Assembly: GCA_019636555.1 (NCBI GenBank)
Contig: JAHBXH010000001.1
Coordinates: 372,001-436,000 of the forward strand
Source of the DNA: Phycisphaeraceae bacterium
Lineage (GTDB): Bacteria; Planctomycetota; Phycisphaerae; Phycisphaerales; UBA1924
Reading direction: 5' to 3'
DNA length: 64,000 nt
Part shown: positions 26,111 to 34,760 of the stretch, piece by piece
How the letters are laid out: each line of letters begins with the position of its first letter
Position numbering within the stretch: position 1 is the first letter of the stretch
Notes under the pieces: generated by a model
The model's database searches: none
Told to the model about the DNA's origin: nothing
What the model saw: only the letters and a program-made list of their open reading frames with translations
Made by a program: the position numbers and the translations under genes

Positions 26111-27784
26111 ATGCGGCAACCCATCTTTGTTCTGTGCGCGTTGGTCGGAGCAATCCTCGCGGCATCTTTCGCGACCTCCGCCTTCGGCGCTCCGCCTCGC
26201 CAGAACGTCGTCTTCAGCATCACTCAGACCACGACAGTCGGCCAGTCGGTCTTCGTCCTCGGCGACCTCCCCGAACTCGGCAACTCCGACATGCGCTACG
26301 CGGTCAAGCTCGACCCTTCGGCCTACCCGACCTGGCGCGTCACCATCAGCCTCCCCGCCAATCGCTCGTACACCTATCGCTACGTCCTTCGTAACGACGG
26401 TCCGGGCCAGACAAGCCAGAGCGCCAACGGAACGCAAATCGGAAGCGTGATTGCCGCGAGCACAAGCGCTGCGCCGCTCGCGCCGCCCACCAAGTCGATC
26501 CTTTGGACGACCGATCACGCCAATCCGATTCTCTGGTGGAGGCAGGATACCGGCGCTTTCCAGCAGAAGCCGCTCGAGCGCTACGGCCCCGGGCGCGTCC
26601 GCACCGGAAACGTGCAGGAGCAGATCTGGTTCGCGTGGAACGTGGGGGTCGGCGGCAAATCAATCGAGTTCTATCTCACCGATTCGCAGGGTGGCAATCG
26701 CGTGCCGACATTCGGAAACTTCAACACCGAGCTCGACGCGGCATTCGTGCAGGACGCGAAGGTCTTTTCGTACCTGCCCGCGCCGTCGGTCAGCGTCTCG
26801 AAGCGGGATTACTTCGCGAGCGCGCCGCCGAGCATGTTCTCGACCAACCTGAGCGAGTCGCGCCCGTATCGCGTTTATCTGCCCCGCGGTTACGCCGAGC
26901 ACACGACCCGGCGCTATCCCGTGCTCTACATGCACGACGGGCAGAACATCTTCGAGGTCGGCCCCTTCGGCAGCTGGAACATGGCGACAACGGTTGAAAA
27001 CCAGACCAACGGAGGCAAAGTCCGCGAGGCGATCGTCGTCGGCGTCGACAACACCGCCAACCGGCTGAAGGATTATCTTCCTCCCGGCGATTCGATCAGC
27101 GGCAGCGGCGCCGGCTGGGCCGACAAGTACGCCCGCTTCCTCCGCGACGAACTCAAGCCCTACATCGATTCGCACTACCGCACGCTGACGGGCGCGTCCG
27201 ACACGCTCACGATGGGTTCGAGCATGGGTGGCGTCGTCTCGCTCTACCTCGGCTGGGATTTCACGGGCACCTTCGGGAAAATCGGCGCGATGAGCGGCGC
27301 CTGGTGGACGACGACCAACTTCCTCGCCCGCGTCAAACCCGCCGCCAATTTTCGCGACATCCGCATCTACATGGATCACGGCGACAGCGGCACATCCAAC
27401 GACGACTACTGGAACTCCGTCAACCTGCGCGACGCGTTCGTTGGCGGCAACCCCGTGCGCTACCCGATCGAAGGCACGCTCCGCCACGTCGTCGGTTTCG
27501 GCCAGCAGCACAACGAGGCCGCGTGGTCCGCCCGCTTGCCCGGTGCGCTCGCGTTCCTGCTCCCGCCCGGCGACGACACCAACGAGATCCTGCGCGACGT
27601 CTTCAACCCCGCCTACGACGTCAACGCCGACGGCAAGATCGATCTCGAAGATCTCTGTGCGCAGCACGCGACACCCAAAGACCTCAACGCCGACGGCCAG
27701 ATCAACGACGCCGACCGCCAGCGCCTCTCGGATTTTCTCCGCCGCAACGAGATCGAAGAAATGACGGCGGGGAGAAGGCAGTGA
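26111..27784 (+). CDS. Secreted esterase with CBM20-like and dockerin-like domains
   Basis: 557 aa from ATG 26111 with a GAGGAG ribosome-binding site; a GTG 3 bp earlier is possible. A signal peptide (~1-27) is followed by a CBM20-type starch-binding domain (~30-115; VVFSITQTTTVGQSVFVLGD, then YTYRYVLRNDG). The main domain is an alpha/beta-hydrolase of the Fes/esterase-D family (~240-490): YPVLYMHDGQNIF and the nucleophile elbow GSSMGGVVSLYLG, with a likely catalytic His in GFGQQHNEAAW. The C-terminus has paired EF-hand loops (DVNADGKIDLEDL and DLNADGQINDADR). It is probably an extracellular ester hydrolase acting on polysaccharide-linked or sugar esters; the substrate is inferred only from the CBM. 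Confidence 0.82.
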   Translation: MRQPIFVLCALVGAILAASFATSAFGAPPRQNVVFSITQTTTVGQSVFVLGDLPELGNSDMRYAVKLDPSAYPTWRVTISLPANRSYTYRYVLRNDGPGQTSQSANGTQIGSVIAASTSAAPLAPPTKSILWTTDHANPILWWRQDTGAFQQKPLERYGPGRVRTGNVQEQIWFAWNVGVGGKSIEFYLTDSQGGNRVPTFGNFNTELDAAFVQDAKVFSYLPAPSVSVSKRDYFASAPPSMFSTNLSESRPYRVYLPRGYAEHTTRRYPVLYMHDGQNIFEVGPFGSWNMATTVENQTNGGKVREAIVVGVDNTANRLKDYLPPGDSISGSGAGWADKYARFLRDELKPYIDSHYRTLTGASDTLTMGSSMGGVVSLYLGWDFTGTFGKIGAMSGAWWTTTNFLARVKPAANFRDIRIYMDHGDSGTSNDDYWNSVNLRDAFVGGNPVRYPIEGTLRHVVGFGQQHNEAAWSARLPGALAFLLPPGDDTNEILRDVFNPAYDVNADGKIDLEDLCAQHATPKDLNADGQINDADRQRLSDFLRRNEIEEMTAGRRQ

Positions 27785-27838
27785 TCGCGGGTAGAAGAAT
27801 CCCGATTCGGTACTGGGCATCCGCCTATTGATTCGCCC

Positions 27839-28141
27839 ATGTCTTTCGCGCGATCGATAAGCGGCGGTTGCGAGATTTTTCTCAAAGTCGTCCCCGGCAG
27901 CTCGCGCGATGCCATCGCCGGCGTGCTCGGCGATCGGCTCAAAGTCAAAGTCGCCGCCGCGCCCGAAGGCGGCAAAGCCAACAAGGCTGTCTGCGCTCTC
28001 CTCGCCAGCACGCTCGCCGTGAAGTCGCGTGATGTCTCCATCATCGCCGGTGCGACGTCGCCCGAAAAAACCGTGCGCATCAACAGCTTGACCGTCGAAC
28101 AGGCTCACCAAGCGCTAAGAAAGTTTGCGGATCAAAGTTGA
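27839..28141 (+). CDS. DUF167 (YggU-like) protein
   Basis: 100 aa. The family core LKVVPGSSRDAIAGVLGDRL, KVKVAAAPEGGKANKAVCAL and SIIAGATSPEKTVRI is complete. Its molecular role is unknown. A TATTGA box ends 7 nt before the ATG. It lies upstream of purE in the same direction. Confidence 0.88.
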   Translation: MSFARSISGGCEIFLKVVPGSSRDAIAGVLGDRLKVKVAAAPEGGKANKAVCALLASTLAVKSRDVSIIAGATSPEKTVRINSLTVEQAHQALRKFADQS

Positions 28142-28194
28142 ATCCGCCGGAGCAGCCGCGATCAGTCCCGTCCGCCCAGACTCCTTCTTTAATT

Positions 28195-28246
28195 CTCCTC
28201 CGCGCAACTACGCAGCCTCCGCTTCTCCGCGTTCTCTTCCGTCTTT
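28195..28246. repeat. Pyrimidine-rich repeat upstream of purE, related to family A
   Basis: Irregular CCTCCGC / CTTCTCCGCG / TTCTCTTCCG units on the plus strand resemble the right arm of the gatB insert (TTCTCCGTG, TTCTCTGTG). It stops a few bases before the purE -10-like box. The relationship is weaker than for the purK copy. Confidence 0.4.
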
Positions 28247-28253
28247 CCCCCGC

Positions 28254-28259
28254 TAAACT
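28254..28259 (+). promoter_or_regulatory. Candidate -10 box for leaderless purE
   Basis: TAAACT followed by CG, 8 nt before ATG 28268, with no ribosome-binding site. Confidence 0.5.
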
Positions 28260-28267
28260 CGCCCGCG

Positions 28268-28810
28268 ATGGCGAAACGTCCACTCTCAAGAAAGAGTTCC
28301 GCGCCGCTCGTCGGCATCATCATGGGCTCGAAGAGCGATCTCGAGACCATGCGCCACGCCGCCGATGTGCTCGATGAACTGCGCGTCCCGTACGAGATCC
28401 TCGTCGTCTCGGCGCACCGCACGCCTGATTGGTTGTTCACCTACGCGCAGAGCGCCGAAATCCGCGGCATCAAGGTCATCATCGCCGGCGCGGGCGGCGC
28501 CGCCCACCTCCCCGGCATGACTGCGAGCAAGACGACCCTCCCTGTGCTCGGCGTTCCGGTCGAGAGCCGCGCACTCAAAGGCCTCGACTCGCTTCTCTCC
28601 ATCGCGCAGATGCCCGCGGGTATCCCCGTCGGAACGCTCGCCATTGGCAAAGCGGGCGCGATCAACGCCGGCCTCCTCGCCGCGGCAATCATTGCGACCG
28701 CCGATCCGGCAACCCGCCGCCGGCTCGCCGCTCGGCGCGCTGCACAAACCAAGTCCGTCATGCAATCCAAAGACCTCAAACCCGACGTGAAAAAACTCCG
28801 CAACGTGTAG
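28268..28810 (+). CDS. purE: N5-carboxyaminoimidazole ribonucleotide mutase
   Basis: 180 aa, class I PurE. It moves the carboxylate of N5-CAIR to C4 to give CAIR in de novo purine synthesis, using the product of PurK. The motifs [21 protein letters not shown] (catalytic His) and [12 protein letters not shown] are all present. The C-terminal ~20 residues are a basic extension. purK follows after 109 bp of repeat-containing sequence, so co-transcription is likely but the genes are not tightly coupled. Confidence 0.95.
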   Translation: MAKRPLSRKSSAPLVGIIMGSKSDLETMRHAADVLDELRVPYEILVVSAHRTPDWLFTYAQSAEIRGIKVIIAGAGGAAHLPGMTASKTTLPVLGVPVESRALKGLDSLLSIAQMPAGIPVGTLAIGKAGAINAGLLAAAIIATADPATRRRLAARRAAQTKSVMQSKDLKPDVKKLRNV

Positions 28811-28815
28811 CGTCT

Positions 28816-28855
28816 TTCTTCTCTTCTTCTCTTCTTCTCTTCTTCTCTTCTTCTC
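28816..28855 (+). repeat. Perfect tandem repeat, five 8-bp TTCTTCTC units
   Basis: Five uninterrupted copies of TTCTTCTC between purE and purK, within a homopyrimidine run of about 50 nt. It is a simple-sequence repeat prone to copy-number change. Expansion would alter the purE-purK spacing but not a reading frame. The other strand is all purine. Confidence 0.9.
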
Positions 28856-28860
28856 TTCTC

Positions 28861-28906
28861 CTCCGTGCCTTTCTCCGTGGTTCTCTGTGGTCCTCCGTGT
28901 TTTCTT
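28861..28906. repeat. Family A repeat half-element upstream of purK
   Basis: CTCCGTG / TTCTCCGTGG / TTCTCTGTGG / TCCTCCGTG units in a row, nearly identical in pattern to the right arm of the gatB insert. No opposing arm is visible, so this is a half-element or a decayed copy. It ends about 13 bp before the purK ATG, which lacks a ribosome-binding site. Confidence 0.65.
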
Positions 28907-28919
28907 TCCCCGGTGATTC

Positions 28920-30080
28920 ATGCTGATCGGTGTACTCGGCGCAGGGCAACTCGGCATGATGATCGCCCAGGCCGGCGCGCGCCTCGGCCACTCATTCCGC
29001 TTCCTCGATCCGATCGCCGATTCTCCCGCGAGAGTTGCGGGCGATCTCATCGTCGGCGATTTCACCAGCACCGACGCACTCAAACGCTTCGCGCACAAGC
29101 TCGACATTGTCACCTGGGAATTCGAGAATGTCCCTTGCAGCGCGGTGCAGGTGCTCTCGCGCTCCGTACCCACGCGTCCCGGCATCGCGCTCCTTGAGAT
29201 CGCGCAGGATCGTCTCAGCGAAAAGATGGCGTTCTCTGAGATCGGTCTCGCACCGGCGCGCCACCTGCCGATTTCCTCGCTCGCCGATCTGCGCGACGCC
29301 GTTGGCGCGCTCGGCGTTTCGTGTATACTCAAGACCCGGCGCATGGGGTACGACGGCAAGGGGCAGTTCCTCATCCGCGCGTGCGAAGATGTCGATGCCG
29401 CGTGGCAGAAACTCGGCGGCGCGGGCGACCTGATACTCGAAGCGCTGGTCGACTTCGAACGCGAAGTGTCACTCATCGCGTGCCGCAGCGCGTCAGGCAG
29501 CGCAGTCCGCAAGGATGCAGGCAATGTCGGAGGCAATGGCATCGCGTTTTATCCGATGCCGACCAACGTACACAAGGGCGGAATCCTCCGGGTGAGCCGC
29601 GCGGGTGAGGGCGCGGAGATCGAACCCGAGCTTGAGCTCGCGGCGCGCGCGGCGATGGCGAAGCTCCTCGGTGGTGTCGACTACGTTGGCGTGATGACGA
29701 TCGAGTTCTTTGTGGTTCGCCGCGCTGATGGAGGGCGAGCGCTGATCGCGAACGAGATGGCGCCGCGCGTGCACAACAGCGGACACTGGACAATCGAGGG
29801 CGCGCGCACGAGTCAATTCGAGAATCACTGCCGCGCGATCAGTGGGATGGAGCTCGGTTCGGCAGCGCTCACTCATCCGGCCGCGGCGATGGTGAACATC
29901 GTGGGCGAGGCGCCGGACCGGGCGAAGATCGCGGGGGTGAAGGGCGCGACGCTCCACATGTACGGCAAGGAGCCGCGCGAAGGGCGCAAGCTCGGGCACA
30001 TCACCCTCGTGGGTTCGAGGGCCGAAGTCGATTCGGGGCTCGAAGCGCTCCGCGGCACGCCGGGCACGATCATCGGTTGA
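28920..30080 (+). CDS. purK: N5-carboxyaminoimidazole ribonucleotide synthase
   Basis: 386 aa, an ATP-grasp enzyme that carboxylates AIR with bicarbonate and ATP to N5-CAIR, the substrate of PurE. The N-terminal Rossmann motif LIGVLGAGQLGMMIAQAG, the ATP-grasp elements CILKTRRMGYDGKGQFLIR and EALVDFEREVSLI, and NEMAPRVHNSGHWTIEG are typical. The length is normal. No Shine-Dalgarno site precedes the ATG; the preceding 50 bp are pyrimidine-rich repeat. It is paired with purE. Confidence 0.95.
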   Translation: MLIGVLGAGQLGMMIAQAGARLGHSFRFLDPIADSPARVAGDLIVGDFTSTDALKRFAHKLDIVTWEFENVPCSAVQVLSRSVPTRPGIALLEIAQDRLSEKMAFSEIGLAPARHLPISSLADLRDAVGALGVSCILKTRRMGYDGKGQFLIRACEDVDAAWQKLGGAGDLILEALVDFEREVSLIACRSASGSAVRKDAGNVGGNGIAFYPMPTNVHKGGILRVSRAGEGAEIEPELELAARAAMAKLLGGVDYVGVMTIEFFVVRRADGGRALIANEMAPRVHNSGHWTIEGARTSQFENHCRAISGMELGSAALTHPAAAMVNIVGEAPDRAKIAGVKGATLHMYGKEPREGRKLGHITLVGSRAEVDSGLEALRGTPGTIIG

Positions 30081-30212
30081 TCCCCTGATTCGCGGCAACG
30101 TCGCGAACAAACCGATGAAAGAGGCCGATTGGAGCGGCGTTCGCGCGAACCCGGACACGCTCCGAATCGCTAGACTCGAACGGTGATTGTGCAGTAAAAA
30201 GGAAGCGATTTC

Positions 30213-32402
30213 ATGCGAATGGGAATGTTTGGCGCGGCGGGTCTTTCACTCGTGCTCTTTGCCGGCGCCGCGCAGAGCGTGTACGCGGAAGCGCCGAGCC
30301 CCGAAGAGCTGCGCGACGAGATCCGCGCGATGGTGCAGACGGCGCGCGACAAAGTGTTTCCCGCGCTCGTCAACATCTCGGTCGTCACGACCAACTTCGA
30401 GGGGGGCGAAGAATCCAAGGGCGGCGCGACAGGCAGCGGCACGATCATCAGCAAGCAGGGTCACATCCTCACGAATCAGCACGTCGTGAACGACGGCAAG
30501 AAATTCAAGATCACCCTGGCAGATCGGACGATCGTGCCGGCGAAACTCGTCGGCGAAGACCCGCTCACGGACCTTGCGATTCTGCAGATCAACATGGATG
30601 AGTTGCCCAAAGGGACAGAGCTCGCGGTCGCGGAATTCGGCGATTCGAACAAGCTCGCGATCGGCGACACGGTGATGGCGATGGGTTCGCCGTTCGCGCT
30701 CTCGCGGAGCGTGACGCTCGGCATCGTCAGCAACAACGAGCGCGTCTTCACCAGCGGGTTCCTGCGCGAAGAAGTGGAGGAGATGCAGGGAGAAGCCGGG
30801 AGCACCGGCATCTTCACGCGCTGGATCCAGCACGATGCCGCGATCAACCCCGGCAACTCGGGCGGCCCGCTCGTGAACCTCGAAGGAAAGATTGTCGGCG
30901 TCAACACGCTGGGCGGCAGCAACATGGGCTTTGCGAGCCCGGGCAATCTGGCGCGCCAGGTTGCGGATGCGATCATCAAGGACGGCGAGGTTGTGCGCTC
31001 GTGGATCGGCGTGAGCCTCAAGAACATCCGCGATACCGGCTACGAAGACGGCGTGCTCGTGAACGTGGTGATCGAGGATTCACCGGCGTACGAGGCCGGT
31101 CTTCGCGCGGGCGATCGCATCGTTGAGCTCGACGGGAAGCCGGTGACGGCGCGCTTCGTCGAAGAGATTCCGCCGCTGGTGAAGAGCTTTGCGGATCGGC
31201 CGGTCGGGAGCCAGATCGAGGTCGGCTACGTGCGCGCTGGCGAGCGGAAGGATGCGACGATTACGACCAAGAAGCTGCTGCGAGAGCGCGGCGACCGTGC
31301 GGCGCTGCGATTGTGGGGCGTCACCATCGCCGAGATCACCGAGAAGCTCGCGGAGGATCTGCACCTGACGAACCGCGACGGCGTGTTCGTCACCGGCGTG
31401 AAGGGCGGCAGCCCGGGCGATCTCTCCGAGCCTTCCCTGCAGGGCGGCGACATCATCAAGACCATTGGCGGCAAGCCGGTGAAGAGCGTGCACGAGGCGA
31501 TCGCGGCGTACAAGTCGGTCATGAACCCGGACGACGCGAAGAACCTCACTCCCGCCGAGGCCGCATCGAAGATTCCGGAATTTCTGCTCATCGAGTTCGA
31601 TCGGCGCGGGAAGAGCCAGGCGACATTGATCAAGCCGCGCCCGGATAAGAAGGAAGACCCGCCGCGCGAACTGCCGAAGGCCTGGATCGGCATCGCGACG
31701 CAGCCGGTGCTGCGTGACCTGGCGCGCGAGATGGGGCTCGAGAGCCAGACCGGCCACATGATCACGCGCATCTATCCGGGAACGCTCGCCGAGAAGAGCG
31801 ACCTGAAGGTGGGCGACGTGATCATCGCGATCAACGGAGACAAGACATCCGTCAAGGGGATGCAGGACACCGGTGCGCTTCAGCGGAAAATCCGGACTCT
31901 GAACACCGACGGCGAAGCGGTGGTCAAGGTGCTGCGCAAGGGCAGCGACGGGAAGCCGGTTCCGGAAGAGATCAAGGTGACGCTCGAGCGCACACGGCTC
32001 TCGCCCGAAGAAGCGCGGCGCGACACGAACAAGGATTTCGAGATTACCGTGCGCGAGCTCACGTTCTTCGATCGCGACGACAACCGCTGGGAACAGACGG
32101 TGGACGGCGTGATCGTGTCGGGGGCGGAGCCGCTCGGCTGGGCGGGCGCATCGGGGATTCGCTCGGGCGATCTGATCCAGCGCATCAGCGTGCCGAGCGA
32201 CGCGAGCGGCGCCGAAGAATGGAGCGAGACGATCACGGATCTTGATGGCTATCGCAAAGCAATGGCGCGGCTCGCGAAGGAGCAACCGGCGCGCGTCACG
32301 ATGGGAATCCTGCGCGACAACCGGGCGATGTACCGCTACCTCGAACCGGAATGGAAGCCGACGGTGCAGAGCGATGGGGCGAAGGACGCTCCCGCCAAGT
32401 AG
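30213..32402 (+). CDS. HtrA/Deg-type periplasmic serine protease with PDZ domains
   Basis: 729 aa, ATG with an AAGGAAG ribosome-binding site and a signal peptide (~1-26). The trypsin-like domain has an intact triad: His90 (ILTNQHVV), Asp120 (LTDLAIL) and Ser216 (NPGNSGGPL). At least three PDZ-like modules follow: near residue 275 (DSPAYEAGLRAGDRIVELDG), near 385-480 and near 500-570 (GTLAEKSDLKVGDVIIAING), with a further PDZ-like segment at 640-710. It is longer than E. coli DegP (~474 aa). A TAGACT box lies 36 nt upstream of the start. The next gene, 93 bp downstream, is a related protein without the triad. Confidence 0.9.
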   Translation: MRMGMFGAAGLSLVLFAGAAQSVYAEAPSPEELRDEIRAMVQTARDKVFPALVNISVVTTNFEGGEESKGGATGSGTIISKQGHILTNQHVVNDGKKFKITLADRTIVPAKLVGEDPLTDLAILQINMDELPKGTELAVAEFGDSNKLAIGDTVMAMGSPFALSRSVTLGIVSNNERVFTSGFLREEVEEMQGEAGSTGIFTRWIQHDAAINPGNSGGPLVNLEGKIVGVNTLGGSNMGFASPGNLARQVADAIIKDGEVVRSWIGVSLKNIRDTGYEDGVLVNVVIEDSPAYEAGLRAGDRIVELDGKPVTARFVEEIPPLVKSFADRPVGSQIEVGYVRAGERKDATITTKKLLRERGDRAALRLWGVTIAEITEKLAEDLHLTNRDGVFVTGVKGGSPGDLSEPSLQGGDIIKTIGGKPVKSVHEAIAAYKSVMNPDDAKNLTPAEAASKIPEFLLIEFDRRGKSQATLIKPRPDKKEDPPRELPKAWIGIATQPVLRDLAREMGLESQTGHMITRIYPGTLAEKSDLKVGDVIIAINGDKTSVKGMQDTGALQRKIRTLNTDGEAVVKVLRKGSDGKPVPEEIKVTLERTRLSPEEARRDTNKDFEITVRELTFFDRDDNRWEQTVDGVIVSGAEPLGWAGASGIRSGDLIQRISVPSDASGAEEWSETITDLDGYRKAMARLAKEQPARVTMGILRDNRAMYRYLEPEWKPTVQSDGAKDAPAK

Positions 32403-32495
32403 TTACCAGCTCGCGATGATCAGAAGATTCGGCGGCTTACCATTGGCCTCGCACGGGAAGGCGGCCATTTGCGTCGCTTCCTTCTGGAGTATCGC

Positions 32496-33362
32496 ATGCT
32501 CGGTTCCTTCAAAAGTGTCCGCAGTCTCTTCGCTTCGTTCGCAGTGCTTGCCGCGTGTGCCGCGTCGGTCGCGCGCGCCGGCGTTGACCCGGTCTTCGCC
32601 AAGCTCACCGAGGCCAAGAGCCCGGCGATCGTCACGATCAAGTTCGTGCTGAAGATCAGCATGGGCGGCAGCGATGAGGAGCGAGAGACCGAAATCGCCG
32701 GCGTCATGATCGAGCCCGACGGCATGGTCATGGCGAGCAACCTGCAGCTCGGCGGGGTGTCCGAGGCGATGCGATCCTTCATGGCGCAGGGCATGAGCAT
32801 GACGCCGAAGGACATCAAGGTCATGGTGGGCGAGGACACCGACGGCGTCGAGGCCAAACTCGTCGCGCGCGACAGCGAACTCGATCTCGCGTGGGTGCAG
32901 ATTTCCAAGAAGCCCGACAAGCCGTACGCGTCGATCGACTTCTCCGCGGGGAGCAAGGCCGTGCAGGGTCAGACGCTCTACAGCATGGAAAGACTGGGCA
33001 AGTTCTTTGATCGCGTGCCGAGCGTCAACAGCTTTGAAGTGGGCGCGATCGTCGCCAAGCCGCGGCGGCTGTTTGTTCCGAGCGAGCGCATCGGCGCCGG
33101 GCTGGGCACGCCGATCTTCTCGAGCGATATGACCGTCGTCGGCGTGACGGTGCTTCAGCTCCCGAGCAAGGAAGAGCTGGAAGCTGAGCAGGGCATGATG
33201 GGCGCTTCGCGGGGCGTGGGCGAAGTGATTCTGCCGGCGGAAGATGTCGCGAGCGCGATCAAAAAGGCGAAGGAAGCCGCGGCGAGCGGCAAGCCGGTCG
33301 ATGAGCCCGCGCCCGCGGCCGACGCGGATGAGAAGAAGGAAGAGATGAAGGAAGACAAGTAA
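32496..33362 (+). CDS. Catalytically dead HtrA-like protein (pseudoprotease)
   Basis: 288 aa from ATG 32496 with a TGGAG site 7 nt upstream. It has a signal peptide (~1-27) and one trypsin-like domain that aligns with the upstream HtrA. The His position reads MASNLQLGG in place of LTNQHVV, the Asp is kept (LDLAWVQ), and the Ser loop is GAGLGTPIF in place of GNSGGPL, so His and Ser are lost. There is no PDZ domain; the C-terminus is an acidic, Lys/Glu-rich tail. It is probably a periplasmic adaptor or decoy for the protease beside it. A strong terminator follows. Confidence 0.75.
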   Translation: MLGSFKSVRSLFASFAVLAACAASVARAGVDPVFAKLTEAKSPAIVTIKFVLKISMGGSDEERETEIAGVMIEPDGMVMASNLQLGGVSEAMRSFMAQGMSMTPKDIKVMVGEDTDGVEAKLVARDSELDLAWVQISKKPDKPYASIDFSAGSKAVQGQTLYSMERLGKFFDRVPSVNSFEVGAIVAKPRRLFVPSERIGAGLGTPIFSSDMTVVGVTVLQLPSKEELEAEQGMMGASRGVGEVILPAEDVASAIKKAKEAAASGKPVDEPAPAADADEKKEEMKEDK

Positions 33363-33385
33363 TTCTCTCGCGAAGCACACGAAAG

Positions 33386-33412
33386 AAAAGGCCCGCGAGT
33401 GCGGGCCTTTTT
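33386..33412. terminator. Bidirectional intrinsic terminator
   Basis: AAAAGGCCCGC, loop GAGT, GCGGGCCTTTTT: a GC-rich stem flanked by an A-run and a T-run. It serves the HtrA-like pair on the plus strand and the epimerase gene on the minus strand, whose stop codon it touches. Confidence 0.93.
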
Positions 33413-34413
33413 CATTTGGTTTCGGCTTTGTTTCGCTGCATCCATTCCCACTGGCGCGCGAGGCCTTGTTCGAAAGAGGTCTTGGGCTCATACCCGAGTT
33501 CTTCGCGCGAGCGCTTCGGGTCGGCCCAGGTCGCGAGCACATCGCCGGCCTGCATCGGCGCGCGAGCGATCTTGGCGGGTTTGCCGACGGCCTTTGCGAT
33601 CGCATCGACCATTTCGTCGAGCTTGATGGGTTTGCTGTTGCCCAGGTTCCAGATGCGGTAGCCGAAAGTGGGGATGCGGTCGAGCGCGCTGAGAATGCCG
33701 CCGACGGTGTCGGCGACGAAGGTGTAGTCGCGGCTGGAGGTCCCATCGCCGAAGAGCGTGAGCTGCTCGCCCGATGCGATCTTCGACATGAACGACCGGA
33801 TGGCGAGGTCGGGGCGCTGGCGCGGGCCAAAGACCGTGAAGAACCGGAGCATGGCCACCGGCTGCTTCGTCAGGTGATGGTGCGTGTAGCCGATGAGTTC
33901 GCAGGCGCGCTTGGTCGCGGCGTAGGGGCTGATGGGCCGATCGACGTTCTCGTCTTCGCGGAACGGGCGCGATTTCTCGCCGGGCGCGAGCGTTCCGTAG
34001 ACCGAGCTGGACGAGGCGATCACAACGCGCTCGAGGTTGTGCTTGGCGCACTGATCGAGCAGGATGCTGGTTCCGGTGACATTGACTCGCGCGTAACCGG
34101 CGGGGTCGGCGATGCTGGGGCGCACGCCGGCCTTGGCGGCGAGATGGATGATCGCGCCGGGGTTCGTGCGCTCGAACAAGAAAGCGACTTCGTTCTGATT
34201 GGTGATGTCACAGGGAATGAACTCGAAGCCGGCGTCGTGCTTCGCGGCGGTTGCTTCGACTTCGGCGAGGTTGAGCCGTTTGAGGCGCTCGGGATAGAAC
34301 GGATCGAAGTTGTCGATTCCGACGACGCGCCTGCCGGAGCGGAGAAGCGCTTCGGCCGTGTGCGATCCGATGAAGCCCGCCACGCCGGTGATCAGTGTCG
34401 GTCGGTCACGCAC
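33412..34413 (-). CDS. NAD-dependent nucleotide-sugar epimerase, UDP-glucuronate 4-epimerase-like
   Basis: 333 aa, GTG start with AAAGG 7 nt upstream. It is an extended SDR enzyme: TLITGVAGFIGSHTAEALL binds NAD, the catalytic triad is Ser (ASSSSVYG) with Tyr/Lys in PYAATKRACE, and RFFTVFGPRQRPDLAI is the substrate-binding segment typical of UDP-glucuronate 4-epimerases. It would supply an epimerised sugar nucleotide for surface polysaccharide. The exact substrate (UDP-glucuronate against UDP-glucose) cannot be fixed. No other glycan genes adjoin it. Confidence 0.85.
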   Translation of the reverse strand: MRDRPTLITGVAGFIGSHTAEALLRSGRRVVGIDNFDPFYPERLKRLNLAEVEATAAKHDAGFEFIPCDITNQNEVAFLFERTNPGAIIHLAAKAGVRPSIADPAGYARVNVTGTSILLDQCAKHNLERVVIASSSSVYGTLAPGEKSRPFREDENVDRPISPYAATKRACELIGYTHHHLTKQPVAMLRFFTVFGPRQRPDLAIRSFMSKIASGEQLTLFGDGTSSRDYTFVADTVGGILSALDRIPTFGYRIWNLGNSKPIKLDEMVDAIAKAVGKPAKIARAPMQAGDVLATWADPKRSREELGYEPKTSFEQGLARQWEWMQRNKAETK

Positions 34414-34658
34414 GCGTCAACCTTTGCATCAGGGCCTCCGGGTTTCAAGCGCCAGACACAAGTCGCTCATCGCGAGATCAACCCGCGGCCCGCGGTCAAG
34501 ACAAAACTCGCAACTTCACCGGTTCTCAACAATGAAGCAGGGCACTATCGCTAGACAGTGCCCCGCTGGAGGAGAGAGAGATCAGGTGAGTATACAAATT
34601 TATCGGTCCACGCCCCTGTTCTGTTCGATTTCCGCGAAGGTGCGCTGCCCCAAAACCC

Positions 34659-34677
34659 CAAATTCAGCATGAATTTG
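34659..34677. promoter_or_regulatory. Palindrome, possible operator or RNA hairpin
   Basis: CAAATTCA GCA TGAATTTG, a perfect 8-bp inverted repeat in an AT-rich intergenic stretch. It lies just beyond the terminator of the Spy-like gene, so it is not that gene's promoter operator. Confidence 0.3.
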
Positions 34678-34703
34678 ATCGTTTGTTTGTATTGTGTTTG
34701 GAA

Positions 34704-34730
34704 CAAAAAGCCCGCTTTGTGGAGCGGGCT
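34704..34730 (-). terminator. Intrinsic terminator of the Spy-like gene
   Basis: On the minus strand AGCCCGCT, loop CCACAA, AGCGGGCT, then a T-run. It lies about 30 nt past the stop codon of the minus-strand gene. An A-run on the other side makes it possibly bidirectional. Confidence 0.9.
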
Positions 34731-34760
34731 GAAAAAACTGTCGGTTGTGCCAGAAACGTT

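Larger units (their letters stand above)
34414..34760. other. 347-bp intergenic region with hairpins and no gene
   Basis: No convincing ORF is present. A GGCACT/AGTGCC hairpin lies at 34541-34562, a perfect 8-bp inverted repeat with a 3-nt loop (CAAATTCA GCA TGAATTTG) at 34659-34677, and an intrinsic terminator for the minus-strand gene at 34704-34730. The stretch 34650-34705 is unusually AT-rich. It may hold a small RNA or regulatory site; nothing decisive is visible. Confidence 0.5.

Noticed and set aside
28816..28855. TTCTTCTC tandem array considered as a CRISPR-like or phase-variable coding repeat
   Set aside because: The units are contiguous without spacers and lie between stop and start codons, so neither CRISPR nor a coding frameshift switch.
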